Shown in pieces: positions 1 to 11,189 of a stretch of 64,000 nt of DNA. Where the stretch lies: the NCBI GenBank assembly GCA_034508935.3, contig CM067443.1, forward strand, positions 107,157,884 to 107,221,883, read 5' to 3'. This DNA is from Berghia stephanieae. Lineage: Eukaryota > Mollusca > Gastropoda > Nudibranchia > Aeolidiidae. Under the pieces are notes generated by a model. That model had not been told where the DNA came from. It did not search any database and saw nothing but the letters and a program-made list of their open reading frames with translations. The number at the start of each line of letters is the position of its first letter. Position 1 is the first letter of the stretch. Position numbers and translations under genes: made by a program.

Positions 1-61
1 GTTCCGATTTGACATTTCTCTCTCTTTTTTTTTTTTTCCTGGTAGCGATCCTAAGTTGAGA

Positions 62-351
62 GGCTGGGTTTGGTTTTTTACCTCCCACAGTGGGTAGGAG
101 GCCACTTGCTGTGTCTTCTATCCTCTTATATCTGTTTTTCAACTTTCAGTCTTTGTCTTGGATTGAGATTACTTAGTTTTGTCCGGACCCTGGCTGGAGT
201 CCTTGCTCATCGAATTGTCTGTTACCTATTTGAACAAATCCACTTTGTCTTGGTTTTACTTTTGTGCTTTTAACTTCAGATCTACATCCTTCTTTTCTCT
301 CCTTCTTTCTACTGGCATTGAAATGACATTATAAAACACTTAAAAACAAAC
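62..351 (+). mobile_element. Family-1 SINE-like copy, diverged and internally deleted
   Basis: Recognisable blocks of the ~530-bp family-1 element are present: the 'cctcccacagtgggtagg' head, the 'tgtcttctatcc' block, a diverged TGGCATTGAAATGAC tail and an AAAACACTTAAAAACAAA end. It is much shorter than complete copies, so it has lost its middle. The next SINE (372-670) inserted directly behind its tail. Confidence 0.6.
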
Positions 352-371
352 AACTCTAAATCTATCTTACC

Positions 372-670
372 TATATACCTATGATGTTCGCATGGGTGTA
401 CGATCCGATAGTGATGTCGTTTCTTCTTCTCTTTACTAGCCTATCCTGCTTCTTTGGTTTGTGATTGTATTTTTGACAGGGGATATTTTTTTTTTCTGTA
501 AATCTTCTGCCTGTTTGTTCTTGGTTATTTATAATTTAGCTTATGATATCTTTAGGTTATGATTTTGATTTACATTTGTACTATCTTTGTTAGATTGCTT
601 GTTTTTTTGTTTCAGCGGTCTCTCATATAACCTCAATTGTGTTGGAAGAGACCTAAAGCAACAAACAACC
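372..670 (+). mobile_element. Family-2 SINE, 5'-truncated, with 20-bp target duplication
   Basis: This copy lacks the first ~40 bases of the family ('GCGGGTGGTTGGATGGGAGC') but matches the full copies at 1029, 36064 and 62871 from 'tatacctatgatgttcgc' to the 3' end AGAGACCTAAAGCAACAAACAA. The 20-bp target duplication AACTCTAAATCTATCTTACC lies at 352-371 and 671-690. 5' truncation with a target duplication indicates LINE-type reverse transcription. Confidence 0.85.
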
Positions 671-690
671 AACTCTAAATCTATCTTACC

Positions 691-775
691 GTCCTATATT
701 GTGTTGTGTACCATCTTCCTTTTCTTAGGTGCTGAAATGACCTAAAAGTGTCTCAACTGGCATCAAACTTCTAAA
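691..775 (+). mobile_element. Family-1 SINE tail fragment
   Basis: It holds a diverged copy of the family-1 3' tail ('cttccttttcttaggtgctg', then 'gaaatgacctaaaagtgt'). It continues the sequence split by the SINE at 372-670. Confidence 0.45.
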
Positions 776-1028
776 TCTCTACCCCCATCTTGTTTTGCAT
801 TGTTAGTTACTCTTTTATTTTATTCCTTTAATGCATTTTTTTTTTTTACAAGAATCTGCTACCTGTGTCTTGGTTCTCAGACTAGACTGAGAAAGATTCT
901 CTTAAATTGGTCCCCTTTCTTTTTTTTTGTTTGAAATTTGCAGGTGCCGGTAATTATAGATCTACAATCGTTTTGGGTATGATCTGTAAGTGTTGCTTGA
1001 ACTGTCAAATTCCTGAAAGCTAAAGATT

Positions 1029-1369
1029 GCGGGTGGTTGGATGGGAGCATCACCCTTGAATCATATACCTATGATGTTCGCATGGGTGTACGATCCGATA
1101 GTAATGTCGTTTCTTCTTCTCTTTACTAGCCTATCCTGCTTCTTTGGTTTGTGATTGTATTTTTGACAGGGGATATTTTTTTTCCTGTAAATCCTCTGCC
1201 TGTTTGTTCTTGGTTATTTATAATTTAGCTTATGATATCTTTAGGTTATGATTTTGATTGACATTTGTACTATTTTTGTTAGATTGCTTGTTTTTTTGTT
1301 TCAGCGGTCTCTCATATAACCTCAATTGTGTTGGAAGAGACCTAAAGTAACAAACAAACAAACAAACAA
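1029..1369 (+). mobile_element. Family-2 SINE, full length
   Basis: A full-length family-2 copy begins GCGGGTGGTTGGATGGGAGC and ends in an (AAAC)n tail after AGAGACCTAAAG. The 13-bp target duplication AAAGCTAAAGATT flanks it at 1016-1028 and 1370-1382. Near the 3' end, GGTCTC and GAGACC form the stem of a hairpin around a loop shared with family 1. Confidence 0.88.
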
Positions 1370-1382
1370 AAAGCTAAAGATT

Positions 1383-2309
1383 CAATTTATAATTGTATAA
1401 ATTAGTTGTGATTTGTGTGTTTTAAGCTCATGCAAGTGTTGCTATTCATGGAACATTCATCGTCTTCACCATTTAGCTACGCATGTTTCTTCTCTCTTCC
1501 TTTTTAATATTTAAAAAAAAAATGCTTGTATGTTATTTAATTTGCTTAGTTATAATTTTAAAAATTTTATTTTCACAGAAAGACGTTCAGTTAAGTGGTT
1601 TTGAGTCTTTTGGGTTAAGCGTTCTATGAATAGTATTTCAGATAAAATGAATTCTGACTTGTTAGTTACCACAGCACAATTGCAATAAATGCACTTGCGT
1701 GGGATTTGTCTATGCACTTTCATTGTGTTTCTCGTCTTAGCGTGTTGTATTTGACAGTAATATTTATTTTCATATATATTTTATCTGACATGTTCATATT
1801 TTGTACCCTTTGTGTCATCTCGTTTTGAAACTCATTTTGTAGATTCATTTTTTTGTAATAAAATAAAAAGAGAAATAAAACGGAAAAAAAAAAATCAAAA
1901 CAAACCCACAAGAACAAGTATGGATTATGGTAATCATCATACCTGGTCATAATTGAGATATATAGTGTCCCATTCATTACCTTGAACCTGTTGTCCAATG
2001 TTGTTGCTATAAGTCACATTAACAGTTCTCATCAACCAATCATTCATCTCATGCCTTGTTTTTAAATACATAAAAGTGACCAAAGTGACTCAACAACAAC
2101 TGCGGTATATCACATGACCCAGTTAATGAATTTTGATTAACATTATTTTGTACGAGGAATGAATGTCAGTATCACTGCTTTGTTCTTCCATGAGAACGTT
2201 GTTAAATAAACATGTGAATTTTATCTTGTTTCCTGGTTTGTTCTTTAATGAAAAAATATCTGACTGTTGGCGTTATTAGTATTTTTATTTATTAAAAAAA
2301 ATATTTTGT
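1383..2309. other. Non-coding stretch, no gene seen
   Basis: This is AT-rich sequence between SINE copies. The only longer open frame (minus strand, about 1720-1998) is low-complexity with no recognisable domain, so I do not call a gene. Confidence 0.6.
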
Positions 2310-2660
2310 GCAGGATGGGGGTCCTTTGACCTCCCATGGTGGGTAGGAGGTCACTTGCTGTGTCTTCTATCCCATTAGATCTTTTTATTAAAGTTGCTTT
2401 CTGTCTTTGACTCGGAATGGGATTGCTTGGTTTTGTCCTGGTCCTTAGCTGAGAGGGAAACAGTCAAATGTTTAGGTTTGGTTTAGTTTTGGGAGATGAT
2501 CTTTTTTCCCCTTGTAAATCATCTCCCTGTTATGTATTGTTAGTGTTCGTTATATTTTCTGGTTTGGGTATATTCCTTAAACATTTGAGTGTATTCCTCT
2601 GTGGGATCCAATGCTGGTGTCAAGATGAAACTTTTACTTTTAGGTGATCTCAAACTAAGT
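2310..2660 (+). mobile_element. Family-1 SINE-like copy, 3' part replaced
   Basis: The copy runs from the head 'ggatgggggtcctttgacct' through 'gggagatgatc', 'gtaaatcatctcc', 'acatttgagtgtattcctc' and 'ggtgatctcaaactaagt'. Another copy then starts abruptly at 2661. It belongs to a head-to-tail pile of the same family. Confidence 0.75.
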
Positions 2661-3070
2661 TCCTGGGTGGAGTTCCTGACCTCCCATAGTGGGCAGGGAG
2701 GCACTACGGTGTCTTCTATACCCCTTTCTGTCTTTGTATTGGTATGGGATTTCTTGGTTTTGTCTTGGTCCTGGCTGAGAGGGAAACAAGTCTAGTTTTA
2801 GATTATATTTATTCCTTCTATATCATCTCTGTTAAGTAGATATTTTGTCATTAACAAATGATTTGTAAACATTTGAGTGAATTCCTCTTTGTGGAGACTT
2901 GTGCTGGTGGCTTGGCGAGACTTTTAGGTGATCCCTTGTCTTACTTCTTCCTCAAGTCTCTCTTTAATTGTACATCTAGAACATTTTTACTATCCAATTA
3001 TCTTCCTTTTTATTGGCGCTGATATGACCTAAATGTGTAGCAAGTGCCATAAAACCCTTAAAAACAAACA
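2661..3070 (+). mobile_element. Family-1 SINE-like copy
   Basis: It begins 'tcctgggtggagttcctgac' and ends with the family tail 'gtgccataaaacccttaaaa'. It is shorter than the full ~530 bp because part of its middle is missing. Confidence 0.75.
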
Positions 3071-3074
3071 TTTC

Positions 3075-3372
3075 CCTGTTATGTACTGTATGATATTTGT
3101 TTAGGTATCATGTAAACATTTGAATGTGTTCCTCTTAGTGGGGACCTGTGCTTATGTATGGATGAGACTTTTAGGTGATCTCAAACTAAGTACACTGATA
3201 GTGTGTTCTTGGATTCTACATCTGTTTCCTATTTGAATCGTTTCCCTTAGTCTTATCTTTTCTTGGGTGCTTTTATTGTAATTCTAGAACTTTTTACTAT
3301 CCCATTTTCTTCCTTTTTACTGGTGTCGATATGACCTTAATGTATTGCAAGCGCCGTAAAACCCTTCAGAAC
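3075..3372 (+). mobile_element. Family-1 SINE-like copy, 5'-truncated
   Basis: This copy starts in the middle of the family at 'tccctgttatgtactgta' and runs to the tail 'aagcgccgtaaaaccctt'. It lies directly behind another family-1 tail, which suggests repeated insertion into A-rich tails. Confidence 0.75.
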
Positions 3373-3483
3373 AAAGTACATTGCTGGTGTGCTCTTGGAA
3401 TCTACATCTTCTTGTGGAAACTTCCAGTTATTGTCGAGGATTACTCCACAGTTTGTTGGGTATTACATTTTAAACTTGTTAAA

Positions 3484-4003
3484 CTGGGTGGGGATCCTGA
3501 CCTCCCATAGCGGGCAGGGAGGTACATACTGTGTCTTCTATCCCCTTATATCTGTTTTCCAACATGCTTTCTGTCTTGGAATGAGATTACTTGGTTTTGT
3601 CCTGGCTCTGGCCGGAGTCCTAGCTGGGAGGGAAACAGTCAAATGCATAGTTATTGTTTTGGGAGATGATATTTTTTTCCTTGTAAATCATCTCTCTGTT
3701 ATGTATTATTATTTTTATTTTGAATGTATAATGTAAGCATTTGAGTGTATTCCTCTTTGTTGGATTTTGTGCTTGTGCCTGGATGAGACTTGTAGGTGAT
3801 TTCAAACTAAGTACATTGGTGGTATGCTCTTGGAATCTACATCTGATCCCTATTTGTTCTCAGTTCCCCTTTGTCTTACTTTTTCTTGGGTGCTTTAATT
3901 GTAATTCTATAACTTTTTACTATCCCATTTTCTTCCTTTTTACTGGCGCTGATATAACCTAAATGTGTTGCAAGCGCCGTAAAACCCTTAAAAACAAAAA
4001 AAC
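3484..4003 (+). mobile_element. Family-1 SINE-like element, full length with target duplication
   Basis: This complete copy begins CTGGGTGGGGATCCTGACC and ends GCGCCGTAAAACCCTTAAAA plus an A-rich tail. The 12-bp target duplication AAACTTGTTAAA lies at 3472-3483 and 4004-4015. No convincing tRNA-type A and B boxes were found in the head, so the origin of the 5' end is unknown. The conserved 3' hairpin (GGCGC...GCGCC) lies just before the tail. Confidence 0.88.
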
Positions 4004-4051
4004 AAACTTGTTAAAACATTGCACACACTACTAATAAAAAAATATGTAGAT

Positions 4052-4169
4052 TAAAAAGTCACGATGTGAGCTATAGCCACCGCTTGAAGGCATGTTGGCA
4101 GTAGTCGTTTTAAAAAGTCACGATGTGAGCTATAGCCACCGCTTGAAGGCATGTTGGCAGTAGTCGTTT
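4052..4169 (-). repeat. Two tandem copies of a 59-bp unit at a LINE 3' end
   Basis: A 59-bp unit starting 'taaaaagtcacgatgtgagc' occurs at 4052-4110 and again at 4111-4169 with no visible difference. On the minus strand it forms the distal end of the adjoining LINE, whose last codons appear to run into it. Confidence 0.85.
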
Positions 4170-5032
4170 TCAGCCACGTCAACTGGGAGGCTATTTCACA
4201 GTCGGGCAGTGGAAGGGAAAAAACGAATACAGGTGGGCATTCGTTTTTGATGGGATGGTTACTCTTGGCTGTGTATCCCCTCGTGTTATTCTTGTGCTGA
4301 TATCTTTGATGTCATTTGGAAGTTTAAGGCACGATTTTTTAAAGTAGATCTTGTGGAACATTTTAATTTTATCAATTTTTCTTCTCTTCCAATCCGTTGT
4401 GTTCTTCCATATGCACTTGAGAAAGGATCAAATGTGTTTGTGATGTGTCTTGCTGTTTTTCTTTGGATGTTTTCTAAAATGTCAATGTTTTTCTTTGTAT
4501 ATGGGTCCCAAATTGAGCTGCCATACTCCAAAATTGGTCTAACAATAGTTTTAAAAGTTAAAATTGGGCATCTTTTTAAATTGATATAAGCGCTTGTTTG
4601 ATTCACCTTTGAATTTGAAGCCAAGTGACATATGTTGTCGTTCCATTTAAGGTTTTTAGCAAACTCAATGCCAAGGTATTTTGCTGTCTTTACATGTTCC
4701 AGGTTTTGACCATGAAGTTGGTATTTAAATGTAATCGGTGCTTTCTTATTTGTGATGGTTAGAACATTGCACTTTGATATGTTGAATTCCATTTGATTTA
4801 TTGTTTCCTATTCTTGTAGTTTTGCTAGATTGTCATTCAGTGTTTTGCAGTCGTCAGTTGTTCTTATCTGATTATATAATGCTGTGTCGTCAGCCAAGAG
4901 ACCACTTTTGACTTTATACCTCGTGGAAGATTCATTTATGTACACTAAAAATAGGGTGAGCCCTGAGGTACACCTGATGTCACCATCCTGATAGTTGGAA
5001 GTTTCGCCGTTGACAAGAACTTGGGTGCGTTC
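4170..5032 (-). mobile_element. 5'-truncated Jockey/CR1-like LINE, reverse transcriptase 3' half
   Basis: Read on the minus strand, translation shows an 'LADDTALY' palm motif (about 4890), then KCNVLTITNKK, YLGIEF, the thumb motif VRPILEYGSSIWDPYTKK and LENIQRKTARHI, and near 4200 a WNSLPVDV-type end. This order is typical of Jockey/CR1-type non-LTR retrotransposons. The endonuclease and the N-terminal part of the RT are absent. Stops and frame changes occur in the palm region (in-frame stop near 4810). It is embedded in the family-1 SINE cluster. Confidence 0.8.
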
Positions 5033-5153
5033 CCTATTTGAACCATTCTTCTTTGTCTTTTTAGAATTTTTTGACTATCCCATTTTCTTCCTTTTGACTT
5101 GCGCTGAAATAATCTAAATGTGTTGTAAGCGCCGTTAAGCCCTTTAACAAAAA
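5033..5153 (+). mobile_element. Family-1 SINE tail fragment
   Basis: The sequence resumes the family-1 3' part (gtgcgttccctatttgaacc ... 'gcgctgaaataatctaaatg' ... 'aagcgccgttaagccctt') after the LINE insertion. Confidence 0.7.
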
Positions 5154-5219
5154 TATTGTGTGTGTGTGTTTCTCATATCACCCTATATCTTTCCTTTTGT
5201 TTGTTTGGATATTTAACTT

Positions 5220-5395
5220 AAAGGCTTGGTGGAGTTTTTTGGCTTCGCATAGCGGGCAGGAGGCCACGTGTTTTCTATTTCTATTCCCCTAGATGTTTTC
5301 TAGTTTGCTTTCTGTCTTTGTCCTAGACTAGAATTGGATTACTTAGTTTTGTCCTGGCCCTTTTTTGGAGATGGCATTTTTTTCCTTGTAAATCA
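5220..5395 (+). mobile_element. Family-1 SINE-like copy, 5' part only
   Basis: It carries the head 'ggcttggtggagttttttgg', the 'gcgggcaggaggccac' block and the block up to 'ccttgtaaatcatctctc'. A further copy then begins. Confidence 0.7.
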
Positions 5396-5399
5396 TCTC

Positions 5400-5930
5400 T
5401 CTTAAGTACTTCCTGAACTCCCATAGTGGGCAGGGAGGTACTTGCTGTCTCTTCTCTACCCCTATATCTGTTCTCCAACTTGCTTTCTGTCTTTGTCTTA
5501 GAATGAGATTGTTTGGTTTTGTCCTGGCCCTGGCTGAGAGGGAAACAGTCAACTGTATAGTTAGTTTTGGGAGATGATATTCTTTTCCTTGTAAATCATC
5601 TCTGTTATGTACTGTTATTATTATTATGTTTTTGTTTTTTTTTTAGTTTATGATTTGTAAACATTTGAGTGTATTCCTCTTAGTGGGCATGGGATCTTGT
5701 GCTGGTGTCCGGCTGAGACTTGGGAGATCTCAAACTAAGTACACTGATAGTGTGCTCTTGGAATCTACATCTGTTCCCAATTTGAACCATTCCCCTTTGT
5801 CTTACTTTTTCCTCAAGTCCTTTCAATTGTACATCTAGAATCTTTTCACTATCCAATTGTCTTCCTTTTTACTGGTGCTGATATGACCTAAATGTGTTGC
5901 AAGCGCCGTAAAACCCTAACCTTTAAACAG
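5400..5930 (+). mobile_element. Family-1 SINE-like copy, nearly complete
   Basis: It runs from 'acttcctgaactcccatag' through all internal blocks to the tail 'caagcgccgtaaaacccta'. No clear target duplication was found because its 5' end abuts another copy. Confidence 0.8.
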
Positions 5931-6365
5931 TTGACTTTGAGAGTGTTGATTTTATACAGAGTTCAATGTACCTAGCTGGTAACAGTAGTTGTAATATCGC
6001 CTGACAGTCCTTGTGTCTTGATACATGTTAAGATATTGCGCCACATAAAACAGTGCTGATGGGGTTTTCAGCGGATCCATGATTTTGGAGATAGAGGAGG
6101 ATTTTCCTCCTTTTCGAACTCTTCCCGCTTTTCTGCTAATTTTTGTGAAATGATTACTCACTTTTCATTTCAGCAAATCTTTCCGTAAAAAATAGGTGAA
6201 GACATCTGAAATGTGTTGCTATCAATGATAGTATCATCTCTGTCGTGAAATGGGGGTTAAAATAAAACAATTAAAAGGGGGCGAAAAGGTGAATGTTAAA
6301 AAATATCCTCCTTTTTTCACCTTTGTCACCATCAGCACTGATAAAAGCTCTGCTTTTATCACTAT

Positions 6366-6562
6366 TGTAATGTATTAAGAAATTAATGATGAATGAATGA
6401 ATGTACGAATGACGAGTCACTTTTGTAACTCTTGTGACTGTATGAAACCTTTGGTAAAAAGAGCAACGTCTTCCGTTGTAAATAGAAAACGAATAAGCTG
6501 TGTTTCGTGTTCCATTGATTTATATCTCTTTTTATCATCACCATCTTACCAAAAATACAACA
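6366..6562 (+). repeat. 5' LTR of the Ty3/gypsy element
   Basis: This is the 197-bp terminal repeat, beginning TGTAATGTATTAAG and ending TACAACA. It is followed at once by a primer-binding-site-like sequence (TTGGCGACGAGGATC). Confidence 0.96.
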
Positions 6563-6629
6563 TTGGCGACGAGGATCAACAAGTTAAAGTATTAGATTTA
6601 ACCTTCCTAGACCATATTTTAAGCAAACT

Positions 6630-7570
6630 AAGATGAATTTCGGCCAGATAGAGCAGTTTGACGTTAGCAAAGAGTCATTCTCGGAATACTTCGAAAGAGT
6701 AGAACTATACTTCGTGGCAAATCAGATCGAAGACGAAAATAGACAAACTGCAATATTTCTCACGATTATCGGTCCATCAAATTTCAGGCTACTAAGGAAT
6801 CTGGCTACACCAAGAAACATCAAAGAACTAAAACTAGATGAACTTTGCCAGCTGATGAAAAATCACTTCGAGCCAAAACCATTGAAATATGTGCAACGTA
6901 CCCGGTTCGAAAATAGGATCAGGGCACCAACAGAATCCATCAATCAATACATTGCGTCACTGAGGAAACTGAGTGAATACTGTGAATTCGGCACAACACT
7001 GGATGAACGTCTGTGCGAGCGACTGGTGAGGGGATCAATGATGAAAAGATCCAGCGCAGACTACTTTCTGAGACTGATCTCACATTCCAGAAAGCAGTCA
7101 CAATCGCCCAAGCTGTGACCACATCAGAAACAGGAGCAAAAGATTTGCTAACAACAGGCCCCCACCAAGACCATAAGATACACCATCTTCGTCAACACCG
7201 CTACAACAACAATGACCACGCCAACAAACCTAAACACAAAACTTTCACCAACCCGAGTTCAACGTCACAGTCTCACACATCATCGAAATGCCAACGCTGC
7301 GGCAGTGACCACCGAGGCACTCCGTGCAAATGGATCAACGTGAAGTGTTTTCATTGTAATAAAGTGGGGCACCTGTCCAAGGTATGTAAATCGAAAAACA
7401 GACCCAACCACCAACCTCAGCATCATAAACCATCGTCACACACAGCTAAAAGCGACACTAAGAATCATCGATCGTATTATGTATCAGAAGACCAAATTCA
7501 CCATCAACATCATCACAATGTCGATCACCCTGAACCAAATGCATACGACCTTTTCAACATGGAACAGGAC
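6630..7570 (+). mobile_element. gag region of the Ty3/gypsy element (fossil)
   Basis: The region encodes a capsid-like segment with FEPKPLKYVQRTRF and INQYIASLRKLSEYC, which matches the retrotransposon gag type, then a nucleocapsid knuckle CFHCNKVGHLSKVC at about 7345-7390. It is treated as part of a virus-like relic, not as a host gene. Confidence 0.85.
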
Positions 7571-7589
7571 TTAAAAACACACACACACC

Positions 7590-10500
7590 GGTGTGGATAC
7601 CGCTTCAAATCGAAGGGAAGGAAGTGTCATTCCAGCTTGACACAGGCGCATCAGCAACTATACTACCGAAAACAACATATGACAACTTATTGTTACATAC
7701 ACCTCTAAAACCATCAACTGTTGTCCTGAAAACATATACAGGAGACACCGTACAGATTTGCGGACAATGTCGCGTGAATGTCCAGTACCAACAACAGCAA
7801 GCAACCAACCTGCCTCTACTCATCGTTGAAACCGCTGGTCCACCACTACTAGGAAGATACTGGTTGGAGACCATCCAACTCAACTGGAACAACATCTTCC
7901 ACACCAACGCTAAAACACACGCACAGGAACTCCAATCAATCGTTTCCAAATACAACGTGTTCAACGACAATGCTGGGTTACTAAACAACCACACCCAACA
8001 CATCTTCCTGAAAGAAAACGCCACACCCATCTTCAAAAAAGCACGCCATCCACCATTTGCTCTTCGGGACAAAATTGAAAGAGAATTACAACGTCTAGAA
8101 AATAACAACATCATTGAGAAGATCAATTACTCAGACTGGGCAACACCAATCGTACCCATTCTCAAATCTGATTCGACACTCCGCATATGTGGGGATTATA
8201 AAGTGACCATCAACAAAATGGTTGCAAAGGAAGAACATCCAATTCCGAGGATAGAAGAGTTGGCCAACAGGCTTGCACATGGTGAGAAGTTTTCAACCAT
8301 CGACTTCAGCCATGCGTATACTCACCTTCTTCTCGACCCTGATAGCCAAAACGTCACGACGATCAACACGCATTGTGGTCTTTATCGCTACAAACGACTA
8401 CCATATGGCATATCTTCGTGCCCAGCCATCTTCCAACGGGTAATGGAATCTGTCCTCAAGGATATCCCAAACACGGTGATCTACTTCGACAATCTGTATC
8501 TCACTGGCGCCAACGATGCACAACACTTCGAAACACTTGAAGCCGTGTTGAAGCGCTGTGAAGAAAGGGGACTGAACGTAAAAAGGGCTAAATGTGAATT
8601 CCTGCAGGATGAAATCGATTTCCTTGGATACCGCCTCACGAAGAATGGCCTCGCTCCACAATCTAAGAAAATTGAAGCCGTACGAAAAGCACCTGCACCA
8701 ACCTCAATCCAGGAACTACGAGCCTACCTTGGAATGATCAACTACTATTCCAAATTTCTACCCAACATATCACACCGTCTTGCACCATTATACGATTTAC
8801 TAAAGAAAGGAAGCACCTGGAAATGGACATCAGCTGAGCAATCAGCCTTCGACGATTCGAAATCGTGTTTAATGTCCATGGAGCTACTGGTTCATTTCGA
8901 CCCCAACATCCCTGTTGTTGCTACCTGCGATGCCTCACCAAGAGGCGTATCAGCGATTCTTTCGCACCGTTTCAACAATGGGAATGAACAACCTATCGCA
9001 TTTGCTTCCAGATCGTTGGATAAAGCAGAACGAAATTACTCCCAACTGGACAAAGAAGCGTTATCTATCATTTTTGGATTACGAAAATTTCACAAATACG
9101 TTTTTGGACGACATATTACGATCAACACTGACCATAAGCCACTATTGGGTCTTTTCGGAGAAAACAAACCATTACCTGATCACGCATCATCGCGAGTACA
9201 GAGATGGGCGGTCATTCTGACCGTGTACGACTACCAACTGAAACACGTCCCAGGTCAACGCAACAACGCAGATGCACTCAGTCGTCTACGGCTGCCTGAA
9301 GTAGCAGCACCTACGCCGTTTCCTGAAGATCTTCATCAGATCTTCCAGGTCATCGACAACCTACCCATCTCCAGTACCACCATCGCATTGGAAACCACCA
9401 CCGACCCTGTACTTCGTCAGGTGTATCAAATCGTCGCACATGGTCATCCATGGCCCACTACAATTAGCGAACAACTTAGACCCTATTGGGCACGCAAGCT
9501 CGAATTGAGCATCGACAATGGATGCCTGCTGTGGGGTACGCGTATCATCGTTCCACGTCTCTTCAACGGGATATTCTTTCACTCATCCATGAGGATCACA
9601 TAGGAATCGTTCGGATGAAAATGCTTGCCAGAAGTTACGTGTGGTGGCCCAAAATTGATATGGATATCGAATTCTGTGCGAAATCGTGTGCCAATTGCCA
9701 GAGTTTTAGGAACGTACCCGCTCACTCACCCCTACAATCGTGGAACTGGCCAACCAAACCCTGGAGTCGTCTTCACATTGATTTCGCTGGCCCATTCTTA
9801 GGTCATATGTTCTTAATTATTGTGGATGCGCACTCTAAATGGCTAGAAATTCGCATTATGAAACGGATTACCTCAGCGGATACTATTTTTCAACTTCGTC
9901 ATGTGTTCGCAACTCATGGATTACCCGATAAAATTGTTTCGGACAATGGTCCATCGTTTGTCAGCGAAGAGTTTCAAAATTTCCTTCGGTTCAACGGCAT
10001 AGAACACATCAAATCGACACCATACCACCCATCTACAAACGGCCTAGCTGAAAGAGCAGTTGCCACCTTCAAGTCGGCGATGAAGAAAATGAACAGTGGT
10101 AGTGTTCCTGAACATGTAAACAGATTTCTTCTGAAATACAGATCAACGCCACAGACAACTACAGGCCTCACCCCAGCTGAACTGTTGCTTGGTAGAAAAT
10201 TAAAGACTCGTTTAGATTTAATTCATGATCAGGTGTACAAAACTGTTGAAAAGAATTTGGACTGTCAGAAAACTTACCATGACAAACATTCTCAGTTTAG
10301 AGACTTTACCATTAATGACAATGTTTTTGTTAAAAACCAAGGCAATACCAATCCATCTGACCCAAAATTTTTGCCTGCCAAAATTGTTGCGAAAACAGGT
10401 CCCATGTCTTACAGAGTTCAAATGTATGAAACTGATCAAGTTAAACGCTTTCATGCAGATCACATTATCCCAACTCATGTTGATCTCGATGCTGGGGCAT

Positions 10501-10735
10501 CTCTTTCTAAAGAGGGGGAAGGGGAAATTGAAATAGACACTGAACAAATGGGTATGAGTAATGCAATGAATAGCAAACCAGTTGACTTGGCAGATCAGTC
10601 AACACAACCCACAGATGAGTCAGCAGATGATGAAAACAGTCTGACGCCGACCACATCTGAAAGTAATGTTCGAACCACACCAGTGTTGAGAAGATCACGC
10701 AGAACAATTAAACCACCGGAAAGGTTAACTTTGTA
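7590..10735 (+). mobile_element. pol region of the Ty3/gypsy element (fossil)
   Basis: In order: an aspartic protease (FQLDTGASATILP, near 7640), reverse transcriptase (about 8080-8640, FSTIDFSHAY and RLPYGISSCPAIFQ), RNase H (about 8900-9280, ATCDASPRG and NTDHKPL) and integrase (about 9590-10250, an HHCC-type segment, then IVSDNGPSFVSEEF and TPYHPSTNGLAERAV). The order RT-RNase H-integrase assigns it to Ty3/gypsy rather than Ty1/copia. Confidence 0.9.
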
Positions 10736-10987
10736 ATTTTACCATGACCATTTCTTGCTCAAGGGATTTGAGCCACTTATCTTTATAATTTGTTATGTGA
10801 CCTTGTTTCGTCACTTGTTCTTTATATCTCATCAAACAACTTCTAAATTTATGATAGTCGGTAAGAAACTCTCCCATCAAATAACTATTAATAATTTTGC
10901 AGAGAAAATCAGCAACACCTTAATTTATGAGATATATATTCACCTTAACTTTTATTTCTGTATTAGCATTATTTAAGGTTGGGGGAA

Positions 10988-11184
10988 TGTAATGTATTAA
11001 GAAATTAATGATGAATGAATGAATGTACGAATGACGAGTCACTTTTGTAACTCTTGTGACTGTATGAAACCTTTGGTAAAAAGAGCAACGTCTTCCGTTG
11101 TAAATAGAAAACGAATAAGCTGTGTTTCGTGTTCCATTGATTTATATCTCTTTTTATCATCACCATCTTACCAAAAATACAACA
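10988..11184 (+). repeat. 3' LTR of the Ty3/gypsy element
   Basis: This repeat is identical to the 5' LTR across all 197 bases by visual comparison. A G-rich polypurine-like run (ggttgggggaa) precedes it. Confidence 0.96.
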
Positions 11185-11189
11185 ACTAT

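Larger units (their letters stand above)
6366..11184 (+). mobile_element. Young Ty3/gypsy LTR retrotransposon (4.8 kb)
   Basis: Two 197-bp LTRs, identical by eye and bounded by TG...CA, enclose gag and pol regions, and the element is flanked by the 5-bp duplication ACTAT (6361-6365 and 11185-11189). Domain order is gag, zinc knuckle, protease, reverse transcriptase, RNase H, integrase, which is the Ty3/gypsy order. The short LTR and compact body suggest a Mag-like lineage, but I cannot place the clade. No envelope-like gene is seen. Identical LTRs and intact target duplication point to a very recent insertion. The structure looks whole, but the coding frame has about three interruptions, some of which may be the frame change this family uses normally. 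Confidence 0.96.

Noticed and set aside
3389-3736. Open frame of 115 codons, and related frames at 70, 2589, 53811 and elsewhere
   Set aside because: The same peptide patterns recur wherever a family-1 SINE lies, so they are SINE sequence and not genes.
4286-4792. Host gene on the minus strand
   Set aside because: The translation carries non-LTR reverse transcriptase thumb motifs, stops and frame changes, and lies in a SINE cluster, so it is a LINE fragment.
7605-8126. 173-codon open frame on the minus strand
   Set aside because: It is the antisense shadow of the protease and reverse transcriptase region of the LTR element.
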